Shown here in pieces: positions 1 through 6,586 of a DNA stretch of 16,109 nt; the stretch's first letter is position 1; each line of letters starts with the position of its first letter. The notes beneath the pieces were generated by a model. The model had not been told where the DNA came from. It worked only from the letters and a program-made list of their open reading frames with translations, and did no database searches. The position numbers and the translations under genes were made by a program. Source of the stretch: Nocardioidaceae bacterium (GTDB lineage Bacteria; Actinomycetota; Actinomycetes; Propionibacteriales; Nocardioidaceae); NCBI GenBank assembly GCA_013811715.1, contig JACCUS010000242.1, positions 1-16,109 on the forward strand, read 5' to 3'.

Positions 1-28
1 CGCCTGAGTCTGCGGGTCGGTCGCATGA

Positions 29-48
29 GCGCATCGGTGACGATGCGC
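29..48. terminator. Small hairpin in the left-edge non-coding stretch
   Basis: A perfect 7-bp inverted repeat, GCGCATC (29-35) and GATGCGC (42-48), has a 6-nt loop and lies about 100 nt past the stop of the minus-strand lipoprotein gene. No U-tract follows on either strand, so a terminator role is only a guess. Positions 1-144 otherwise hold nothing I can support as a gene; the short reading frame there has no ribosome binding site and looks like a shadow. Confidence 0.2.
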
Positions 49-144
49 GCAGATGGATGGCTGCTCAGGGCGGACTCCGCGAGGATCCGCCCCCAACAGA
101 ATCCGGCCTACGAGTCGGCTCGCCCGCCCTCTAGTGGGGCAGTC

Positions 145-909
145 TTAAAAACCCGGCCACTCGGCGAGACCGTGGACGTGCCAGCCGGCGATCCGGTTGG
201 CACGGTTGAGGTTGCGGTACGACGTCTTGTCCGCGCGAGCCTTCGCCCAGTGGCCGTCACGCCACACGTAGGTCGTGTTGGCGCCTCGGAAGGTGTCGCT
301 CCTCGTCCGTAGGGCGTCCTTGTAGGTCATCGTCACCCTGTCGCCGGGGGTGCTCCGCCACCAGCCGGCTAGCACCGAGTAGGCGGCGTCGATGTACCAG
401 TGGTCCTCGTTACGCGGGCTGTCGAGCACTCGGAGCGACCCTCGTCGGTAGGTGAGCATCGTGTAGCCGGGTGTGTGAGCACCCATCGTGGAGCCGATGA
501 CCAGCTCGACGCCCCGACGTCCGTCGATGCGGGTCGCTCCTCCCCAGGCGCCCCCGCCGTACCACCAACTGACGTCGACACTGCGGTGCAGCCGTTCACC
601 GTCCGCGGTCCGGACTCGGATGACGACGAGCTTCTTGCTCCTCTGCACCCAGGCGACCTTGTCGCGCTCACCGTCACCGTCGACGTCACGATCGGCGACG
701 ACTCGGCAGTGAGCGATGCCGGCACAAACCCCCGCGAATCGCTCCGCGCCCGCTGGCGCCGTGCCGGTCGACCGCGTGCCGGGTGACTGGGTGGTGCTCG
801 ATTCCGGCGCCGCTGGACTCGCGTCGCCGGGTGGCGCCGCGGCGCACGAGACCAGCATCACGACAGCCACGCAGATCCCGACGAACACGCCGATAAGACG
901 ACCCCTCAT
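145..909 (-). CDS. Putative lipoprotein with a DxDxDG-type calcium-binding-like motif, function unknown
   Basis: A 254-aa protein. It opens with a basic n-region and hydrophobic segment (residues 4-20) ending in the lipobox L-V-S-C, which predicts lipidation at Cys22 and anchoring on the outer face of the membrane. A disordered Ala/Pro/Ser/Thr-rich linker follows (about 23-57), then a globular part with Cys62 and Cys68 (a possible disulfide) and DRDVDGDGERD at 73-83. That acidic loop resembles the Ca2+-binding loops of FG-GAP/VCBS repeats, but only one copy is visible. The C-terminal part is rich in Trp, Tyr and Arg. The start is supported by GAGGGG a few nt upstream of the ATG. The gene stands alone, with 158 nt between it and the next gene on the same strand. 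I do not recognise a named family and assign no function. Confidence is high that it is a gene and low for any role. Confidence 0.8.
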   Translation of the reverse strand: MRGRLIGVFVGICVAVVMLVSCAAAPPGDASPAAPESSTTQSPGTRSTGTAPAGAERFAGVCAGIAHCRVVADRDVDGDGERDKVAWVQRSKKLVVIRVRTADGERLHRSVDVSWWYGGGAWGGATRIDGRRGVELVIGSTMGAHTPGYTMLTYRRGSLRVLDSPRNEDHWYIDAAYSVLAGWWRSTPGDRVTMTYKDALRTRSDTFRGANTTYVWRDGHWAKARADKTSYRNLNRANRIAGWHVHGLAEWPGF

Positions 910-1067
910 GATTCCCCTCAGGAACTTCGTGCTGATATTGGCCTAAGCATGCACCGTCCGTGGGGCGGTCGCCGCCTCCCGCGCCGAATCGGTCATGAAT
1001 CGTGACGTTCGCGCGGCGCCGACGGCCGGGTGAGGAACCTTCGCTGGCCAGAGTCGAGATCAGCGGG

Positions 1068-1535
1068 TCAGCGGCACTTGAAGAACTCCTGGACCGTACC
1101 GTTTGGACGCTCGTTGAAGTGCTCGGTGAGGTGGTGGCGAAGAGTCGAGCCGTCAGAGCCCGTTCCGCGCAGGTTGAACGTGAACGTGCCGTTGGCTGAC
1201 TTTCTGTTTGCGTTGAAGCCGCCCCAGATCGTGAACTTGCCGGTGTAGCTCGGCAGCGATGAGTCCAGGGGTTCCGCCCGGAAGGTTCCGGTGTCGGTGA
1301 AGGTGATGTGCACCCTGCCGTCAGCGAAGAGGGTTTCGTGGAAGACCCGGTTGCTCGTTGTGGTGATCTCGTACAGAGGTGGGTCCTCCGTGCAGATGGC
1401 GAGCACGTCGATGAATGTCTCGACCACTCCGCGCTCGTGGACGGTGGTGGTCGTCGGGGCTGCGTTCGCTGTTCCGCCAGCGGTTACCAGCGCGACGAGC
1501 AACACCGTGGTCATGGCTAGTAGACGCTTTGTCAT
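1068..1535 (-). CDS. Small secreted protein of unknown function
   Basis: A 155-aa exported protein. The Sec signal peptide is clear: MTKR, a hydrophobic core (about 5-20), and a cleavage site after A-N-A near residue 25. The mature part (about 130 aa) alternates polar and aromatic residues as a beta-rich fold would, with segments such as VHITFTDTGTF (75-85), YTGKFTIWGGF (97-107) and GTFTFNLRGTGSDG (116-129). It ends in FFKCR. Cys48 and Cys154 could form a disulfide joining the two ends. I recall similar unnamed secreted proteins in actinobacteria, but this is memory and not a search. The start at 1535 is chosen over upstream in-frame ATGs (1547, 1607) because GGAG lies 6 nt before it and the signal peptide begins there. 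The gene is monocistronic by spacing. Confidence 0.8.
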   Translation of the reverse strand: MTKRLLAMTTVLLVALVTAGGTANAAPTTTTVHERGVVETFIDVLAICTEDPPLYEITTTSNRVFHETLFADGRVHITFTDTGTFRAEPLDSSLPSYTGKFTIWGGFNANRKSANGTFTFNLRGTGSDGSTLRHHLTEHFNERPNGTVQEFFKCR

Positions 1536-1577
1536 CGTGATCTCCATGTCAAGGTTGTGGACTCCCCGCGCGCTGTG

Positions 1578-1583
1578 ACGGTA
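1578..1583 (-). promoter_or_regulatory. Possible -10 box of the secreted-protein gene
   Basis: On the minus strand this reads TACCGT, fitting the actinobacterial TANNNT pattern, and would give a leader of about 35 nt before the ATG at 1535. No good -35 box is visible. The place where one would lie runs into the nested inverted repeat at 1593-1646. Confidence 0.3.
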
Positions 1584-1592
1584 GCCCGATGA

Positions 1593-1646
1593 CAGGGTGG
1601 GGGCCATGACCCAAACGGGTCATTTACTTGCAGTGACCCCCACCTG
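1593..1646. repeat. Nested inverted repeats between map and the secreted-protein gene
   Basis: The inner dyad is perfect: ATGACCC (1606-1612), loop AAAC, GGGTCAT (1617-1623). Around it lies an outer dyad: GGTGGGGG (1596-1603) pairs perfectly with CCCCCACC (1637-1644), and the pairing continues past one bulged base to CAG/CTG. On the minus strand this would form a long branched hairpin about 80-130 nt past the map stop. It could be a map terminator without a U-tract, or an operator next to the putative -10 at 1578-1583. Confidence 0.6.
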
Positions 1647-1656
1647 ACTGTCCGAG

Positions 1657-1672
1657 GCTTGTCGCGACAAGC
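1657..1672. repeat. 16-bp perfect palindrome
   Basis: GCTTGTCGCGACAAGC is a perfect palindrome about 50 nt beyond the map stop codon. As RNA it gives a 6-bp stem with a CGCG loop. As DNA it looks like a dimeric-regulator operator. It matches no operator consensus that I can name. Confidence 0.5.
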
Positions 1673-1723
1673 GCATCGACGACGCGAAGTCTGAACTCTC
1701 ACGACGAACGAGGCATCGGCCGC

Positions 1724-2572
1724 TCAGGGCAGGGTGAGCACTTCGGCGCCGGACTCGGTGACGGCCAGCGTGTGCTCGAACTGTGCGCTGCGGCGGCGGT
1801 CCTTGGTGACCACGGTCCAGCCGTCGTCCCACATGTCCCAGTCCTTGGTGCCGAGGGTGAGCATCGGCTCGATGGTGAACGTCATCCCGGTTTCCATCAC
1901 TGTGTCGAACCGGGGGTCGTCGTAGTGGGGGATGATCAGCCCCGAGTGGAACGTCGTGCTGATCCCGTGGCCGGTGAAGTCCGTGACGACGCCGTAGCCG
2001 AAGCGCTTGGCATAGGACTCGATCACCCGGCCGATGACGTTGACCTGCCGCCCCGGCCGGACGGCGTTGATGGCGCGTCGCAGCGCCTCCTCGGTGCGTT
2101 CGACGAGCAGCCGGCTCTCGTCGTCGACGTCTCCGACGAGATACGTGGCGTTGGTGTCCCCGTGCACGCCGCCGATGTAGGCGGTGATGTCGATGTTGCA
2201 GATGTCGCCGTCATCCAGGGGCCGGGTGTCGGGGATGCCGTGGCAGATGCACTCGTTGACCGACGTGCACAAGGACTTCGGGAAACGCTTGTAGCCGAGG
2301 GTCGACGGGTAGGCGCCGTGGTCGCACAAGAACTCGTGCGCGATCCTGTCGACCTCGTCGGTGGTCACACCGGGTGCCATGATCGATGCGGCCTCGCGCA
2401 TCGCCTGGGCCGCCAGCCGCCCGGCTGCACGGATCTTCTCGATGGTCTCCGGAGTCTGTACGTCGCCCCCGACGTGCGCGGCGGGGGTCGGCTTGTCGAC
2501 GTACTCAGGACGTGGGATCGATGAGGGTACGGCGCGGCGGGGCGAAAGCACACCAGAAGTCAGCACGGTCAC
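1724..2572 (-). CDS. map: Methionine aminopeptidase, type I (MapB/MetAP1c-like)
   Basis: Removes the initiator methionine from nascent proteins in the cytosol. The 282-aa protein has the pita-bread fold signature with all metal ligands: D128 (NID), D139 (HGDTN), H202 (GHGIS), E235 (TIEPM) and E266 (QFEHT). The substrate-side histidine H111 lies in CHGIPD. The first 45 residues form a Pro-rich extension (SIPRPEYVDKP, about 18-28) as in Mycobacterium tuberculosis MetAP1c, where it is thought to support ribosome binding. The GTG start at 2572 keeps this extension. There is no Shine-Dalgarno sequence, but a -10-like TACACT lies 7 nt upstream, so the mRNA may be leaderless. It is divergent from the small-protein/BtuF-like unit and not linked to the ribosomal-protein operon where many map genes sit, which suggests a second map copy elsewhere (inference). 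Confidence 0.97.
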   Translation of the reverse strand: MTVLTSGVLSPRRAVPSSIPRPEYVDKPTPAAHVGGDVQTPETIEKIRAAGRLAAQAMREAASIMAPGVTTDEVDRIAHEFLCDHGAYPSTLGYKRFPKSLCTSVNECICHGIPDTRPLDDGDICNIDITAYIGGVHGDTNATYLVGDVDDESRLLVERTEEALRRAINAVRPGRQVNVIGRVIESYAKRFGYGVVTDFTGHGISTTFHSGLIIPHYDDPRFDTVMETGMTFTIEPMLTLGTKDWDMWDDGWTVVTKDRRRSAQFEHTLAVTESGAEVLTLP

Positions 2573-2579
2573 CCGGCCG

Positions 2580-2606
2580 AGTGTAGTTTCTTGGCCGATC
2601 GGGCAA
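2580..2606 (-). promoter_or_regulatory. Candidate leaderless promoter of map
   Basis: On the minus strand, TTGCCC (2601-2606) is followed after 15 nt by TACACT (2580-2585) and then 7 nt to the GTG start codon at 2572. This spacing would place the transcription start on or next to the GTG. The 15-nt spacer is short, so the -35 call is weaker than the -10. Confidence 0.4.
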
Positions 2607-2652
2607 GATCGGAGGATATCGGGGGACGACGCAGCTCAGGAGGCGCAGCACG

Positions 2653-2829
2653 ATGGCCGACTACTTCTACTGCCTGAAGCACAACACCGTCGAGAGCGAG
2701 GCTGGCTGCCGGGCGGCCGACCGGCTCGGCCCGTACGGCACCAGCGAGGAGGCCGAGCAGGCGCTGGAGAAGGTGCAGCAGCGCAACGAGGAATGGGACA
2801 ACGACCCTGCCTGGAATGAAGAAGACTGA
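2653..2829 (+). CDS. Conserved-looking small protein, 58 aa, function unknown
   Basis: Encodes 58 aa starting MADYFYCLKHNTVESE and ending WNEED. A strong Shine-Dalgarno AGGAGG (2638-2643) lies 9 nt before the ATG. Visible traits are an aromatic N-terminus (YFYC), Cys7, His10 and Cys19, the run DRLGPYGTSEEAEQAL (23-38), and a helical acidic C-terminal half. The pattern of a short beta segment, then LGPY and an Ala/Glu helix, recalls small actinobacterial proteins that automated pipelines sometimes label SPOR-like. I cannot confirm that label. The two Cys and His might bind metal, but that is speculation. It is the first gene of a plus-strand pair. Its last 14 nt overlap the next gene, so translation is probably coupled. 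The RBS, length and overlap make it a real gene despite its size. Confidence 0.75.
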   Translation: MADYFYCLKHNTVESEAGCRAADRLGPYGTSEEAEQALEKVQQRNEEWDNDPAWNEED

Positions 2830-3532
2830 GCGTCCCCGACGGGTCGTGTCGCTGGTCCCGTCGCTCACCGAGTGCGTCGCTGCCAGTGCACCGGACCTGC
2901 TCGTCGGTGTCACGGACTGGTGCACGCACCCGTCGGGGCTGCCAGTGCCCCGGATCGGCGGCACCAAGAACCCGCGGGTGGCGGAGATCGTCGCACTCCG
3001 TCCTGACGTCGTGTTGGCGAACGCGGAGGAGAACCGCGAGCCGGATCTCGACGCGCTGCAGGCCGCCGGGCTGCACGTCTGGCTGACCGACTACGAGACG
3101 GTGCCCGCCGCACTGGAGGGTTTGGCCGCGATGTTGTCCATGCTCGGGCTCGGCAGACCGCCGTGGCTCGCGGAGGCAGAGAACGCGTGGGCCGAGCCAT
3201 GGAATGGCCGGCGGTGTGCGGCGCTGGTGCCGATCTGGCGGCGACCGTGGATGGCGCTGGGGCGTGACACCTTCGCAGGGGACGTGCTGCAGCGGCTCGG
3301 CGTGGACAACGTCTTGGCCGGCGACACCGAACGGTATCCGAGGATCGAGTCGGGCGCGCTGCCGGCGCACGACGTGGTCGTGCTGCCGGACGAGCCTTAC
3401 GCGTTCAGCGCCGACGACGGCCCGGAGGCGTTCGACGTGCCGGCGAGGCTCGTCTCGGGGCGGCACCTGACCTGGTACGGCCCGTCCCTGGCCGAGGCGC
3501 GTGCCGTATTGCAGCGCCAGCTGTGGAGCTGA
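2816..3532 (+). CDS. Cytosolic BtuF-like helical-backbone metal receptor (TroA/BtuF fold)
   Basis: A 238-aa protein of the periplasmic-binding-protein class III family, whose members bind cobalamin, haem or siderophores and feed ABC importers. Family landmarks in order: RRVVSLVPSLTE (8-19), DWCTHP (34-39), RIGGTKNP (46-53), LRPDVVLAN (61-69), PIWRRPWMALGRDTFAGD (139-156), LGVDNVL (161-167), RYPRIESG (173-180) and PDEPYAF (191-197). The two lobes and the linking long helix (about 95-125) are recognisable. It has no signal peptide or lipobox, so unlike true BtuF it should stay in the cytosol. No permease or ATPase gene is adjacent. The ligand is unknown; cobalamin is only the closest family guess. 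The start overlaps the upstream 58-aa gene by 14 nt and lacks its own clear ribosome binding site. The gene ends in a dyad shared with panB. Confidence 0.88.
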   Translation: MKKTERPRRVVSLVPSLTECVAASAPDLLVGVTDWCTHPSGLPVPRIGGTKNPRVAEIVALRPDVVLANAEENREPDLDALQAAGLHVWLTDYETVPAALEGLAAMLSMLGLGRPPWLAEAENAWAEPWNGRRCAALVPIWRRPWMALGRDTFAGDVLQRLGVDNVLAGDTERYPRIESGALPAHDVVVLPDEPYAFSADDGPEAFDVPARLVSGRHLTWYGPSLAEARAVLQRQLWS

Positions 3533-3559
3533 CCGTCTGAGCCCCTGGGGAGGCGCCGG

Positions 3560-3563
<4 letters not shown>
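3529..3563. terminator. Candidate bidirectional terminator between the BtuF-like gene and panB
   Basis: Perfect 7-bp inverted repeat CTGACCG (3529-3535) and CGGTCAG (3557-3563). Between them is a second small dyad, CCCC-T-GGGG (3542-3550). Each outer arm contains one stop codon: TGA of the plus-strand gene and TGA (read as TCA) of panB. No U-tract follows on either strand, so termination is inferred from position and symmetry. Confidence 0.45.
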
Positions 3564-4417
<854 letters not shown>

Positions 4418-4564
4418 GACGTGTACCTCTTCGGCTGCTCTCGATGCTCCCCAATGGAGTCCCCGGACCAGTCTTCAGCGTCGCACTCACTTTCCCCATC
4501 TGTCGAGACGCCACTCTTCGGCCGACACACCGGCAGAACAGGGCGGTAGTTGACGTGTCGGCGG

Positions 4565-6310
4565 TTAGGGGAGGTGTTCGCGCCAGCGGTTGGTGATAGG
4601 CAGCCGGCGGTCGCGGCCGAAGTTGCGGGCCGAGATCTTCGGCCCGGGAGGGTACTGCCGCCGCTTGTACTCCGCGCGGTCGACCAAAGTGATGACCTTG
4701 GTGACGACGCCCTCGTCGAAGCCCTGCCCGACCAGCTCCAGCGCGCTTCGGTCGTGCTCCACGTAGGCGTCGAGGATCTCGTCGAGCAGGCGATAGCCGG
4801 GCAGCGAGTCAGAGTCCAGCTGGCCCGCAGCCAGCTCCGCGCTGGGTGGCTTGGTGATGCAGTTCTCCGGGATCGGCGGGGTCTCGCCGCGTTCGACCGA
4901 GGCCTTGTTGCGCCATTCCGCCAGTCGGTAGAGCAGTGTCTTGGGCACGTCCTTCAACGGGGCGTAGCCGCCAACCGAGTCGCCGTACAGGGTCGAGTAG
5001 CCCACGGCAAGCTCGCTCTTGTTCCCGGTCGCGAGCGCCAGCTGACCCTCCTGGTTGGAGACCCCCATCACGATCACGCCGCGGGTCCGCGCCTGCACGT
5101 TCTCCGCGGCGAGCCCGGTCAGCTCTACCGACCGCCGGAACTCCTGCACCGTCGGCTCGATCGGCACGACGCGGAAGTCGGCGCGGATGCGCCGCGCGAG
5201 ATCGGCGGCATCCTCCCTGGAGTGCGGTGAGGAGTGCTGGCTCGGCATCGAGATGCCGTGCACGTTTGGCCCGCCGATGGCGTCGGCGGCGATAACCGCG
5301 GTCAGGGTGGAGTCGATGCCGCCGGACAGGCCGAAGACCACACTGCCGAAGCCGTTCTTGCGCACGTAGTCCCGAACGCCCAGCACCAGGGCGGCGTACA
5401 CCTCGGCCTCGTCCTCGAGCCAGGTCGCGGTGGTCGGCTGGAGCGGCTGGTAGGTGGGGACGGTGGGCTCGCCGAGGTCGACGCGCCGGATCGTCAGGTT
5501 CTGGTACGACGTCTCCAGGCCATCCGTCGCCGCCGCCAGGTCGAGGTCGACGACCAGCAGCGCCTCTTCGAACTGTGGCGCCCGAGCGATGACGTCGCCG
5601 GTCTGGTCGCAGACGAGGGAGTCGCCGTCGAAGACCAGCTCGTCTTGTCCGCCGACCATGTTGACGTAGGCCAACGGGCAACCCGCCTCGGCGGCCCGAC
5701 GGGCGCACAGCTCGCCGCGGACGTCGTCCTTCTGTGCCTCGTACGGGGAGCCGTTGATCACCACCAGCAGACCGGCGCCGGCGGCCCTGGCTGCGGCCGA
5801 CGGGCCGTCTTGCCAGATGTCCTCACAGATCGCCAGCGAGACGTCCACGCCGCGCACTCGGACGACGAGCGACTCCTCACCTGGCACGAAGTTGCGGTAC
5901 TCGTCGAAGACACCGTAGTTGGGCAGATGGTGCTTCGCGGAGCGGGCGACCACCCGTCCTCCGGTCATGACCGCGGCCGCATTCTGTGGTGAGCCCCTGG
6001 GTCGCCCCACCCGGTCGGTCCCGCCTTCGGCGCGGTCGAGATAGCCGACGACGACGGTCGGTTCACCGAGGCCCTGATCTGCCAGCGTCGCGGCGAGGTC
6101 CTGGACCGCGAAGCGAGAGGCCTCGATGAACGACGAGCGCAAGGCGAGGTCCTCGATCGGGTAGCCGGGGATCACCATCTCCGGAAGGAGGACGAGATGG
6201 GCGCCACGCGCGACAGCCTCGCGCACCGCCTCGACCACCCGCTCGGAGTTGCCCGCGATGTCGCCGACGACGGGGTTGACTTGGGCCAGCACGACACGGA
6301 GCTGAGGCAC
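4565..6310 (-). CDS. nadE: Glutamine-dependent NAD+ synthetase
   Basis: Amidates nicotinic acid adenine dinucleotide to NAD+ using glutamine and ATP. Two domains are visible in the 581-aa protein. The first is an N-terminal nitrilase-type glutaminase (1-270) with triad E44 (LLPEM), K126 (AKHHLPNYGVFDE) and C162 (ICEDIW). The second is a C-terminal synthetase (about 300-581) with the ATP-pyrophosphatase P-loop SGGIDST (329-335), GNKSE (429-433) and KPPSAEL (487-493). I start it at the GTG at 6310, just before PQLRVVLAQVNPVVGD, the usual family beginning. The open frame runs 69 codons further upstream, but those codons translate a repeat and are not coding. No Shine-Dalgarno is visible. A -10-like CAAGAT (6318-6323, minus strand) ends 7 nt before the GTG, which would fit a leaderless mRNA. 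It is divergent from glnA2. Confidence 0.95.
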   Translation of the reverse strand: MPQLRVVLAQVNPVVGDIAGNSERVVEAVREAVARGAHLVLLPEMVIPGYPIEDLALRSSFIEASRFAVQDLAATLADQGLGEPTVVVGYLDRAEGGTDRVGRPRGSPQNAAAVMTGGRVVARSAKHHLPNYGVFDEYRNFVPGEESLVVRVRGVDVSLAICEDIWQDGPSAAARAAGAGLLVVINGSPYEAQKDDVRGELCARRAAEAGCPLAYVNMVGGQDELVFDGDSLVCDQTGDVIARAPQFEEALLVVDLDLAAATDGLETSYQNLTIRRVDLGEPTVPTYQPLQPTTATWLEDEAEVYAALVLGVRDYVRKNGFGSVVFGLSGGIDSTLTAVIAADAIGGPNVHGISMPSQHSSPHSREDAADLARRIRADFRVVPIEPTVQEFRRSVELTGLAAENVQARTRGVIVMGVSNQEGQLALATGNKSELAVGYSTLYGDSVGGYAPLKDVPKTLLYRLAEWRNKASVERGETPPIPENCITKPPSAELAAGQLDSDSLPGYRLLDEILDAYVEHDRSALELVGQGFDEGVVTKVITLVDRAEYKRRQYPPGPKISARNFGRDRRLPITNRWREHLP

Positions 6311-6376
6311 AGCTTCAATCTTGTCAGACGCCACCCCTCCGGGCCCGACCGACATATCGCAGCAGCCGGGGCAGGA

Positions 6377-6490
6377 AACGATCCGACCGTGGTGTGGCCC
6401 CGGCGACGTGAGAGTCGGACCGTGGCGCTGGGGGTAGGCCAACGATCCGACCGTGGTGTGGCCCCGGCTACGTGACGGTCGGATCGTCGG
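6377..6490. repeat. Two imperfect direct repeats (64-bp period) in the nadE/glnA2 spacer
   Basis: Copy 1 runs from 6377 to about 6425 and copy 2 from 6441 to 6490. The first 28 bases are identical (6377-6404 and 6441-6468), starting AACGATCCGACCGTGG. Similarity then continues with a few changes to TCGGA. Each unit is also an inverted repeat, degenerate in copy 1 and perfect at the base in copy 2. This explains the false upstream extension of the nadE reading frame. The unit may be a genome-wide repeat family. Confidence 0.8.
6442..6487. repeat. 46-nt hairpin with 13-bp perfect base stem (repeat copy 2)
   Basis: The outer stem ACGATCCGACCGT (6442-6454) pairs perfectly with ACGGTCGGATCGT (6475-6487). 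Inside lies a symmetric 3x3 internal loop (GGT/GTG), then GTGGC (6458-6462) pairing with GCTAC (6467-6471) around a CCCG loop. In plus-strand RNA the inner stem closes through one G-U wobble; in minus-strand RNA that pair is C-A, so the fold is better on the plus strand. It lies about 100 nt before the glnA2 start. Copy 1 matches the 12-bp arm at only 9 positions. Confidence 0.65.
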
Positions 6491-6586
6491 TTGGCACCCC
6501 AGACCGCGCCGCCCCACCGCAACGATCCAGCCTCCGGCATGCCCTTCGTTAACCCGGGGGAAACATGGGCAGGGCAGGATGGGGGG

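Noticed and set aside
1547..1552. Perfect TTGACA on the minus strand before the secreted-protein gene
   Set aside because: It overlaps the ribosome-binding region, and a -10 at normal spacing would fall inside the signal-peptide coding sequence.
1620..1832. 70-codon frame overlapping the 3' end of map
   Set aside because: Out-of-frame shadow of map running through palindromic intergenic sequence; no translation signals.
6377..6490. The repeat pair as a CRISPR array
   Set aside because: Only two units, imperfect, with no regular spacer, no cas genes and palindromic over the whole unit.
6311..6517. 69-codon upstream extension of the nadE frame (ATG at 6517)
   Set aside because: It translates the direct-repeat/hairpin region and precedes the normal NadE N-terminus; no RBS. 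The GTG at 6310 fits the family start.
6491..6586. 32-codon upstream extension of glnA2 (ATG at 6491)
   Set aside because: No homology and no RBS; GlnA2 proteins begin at the MGKQEEFVLR position (6587).
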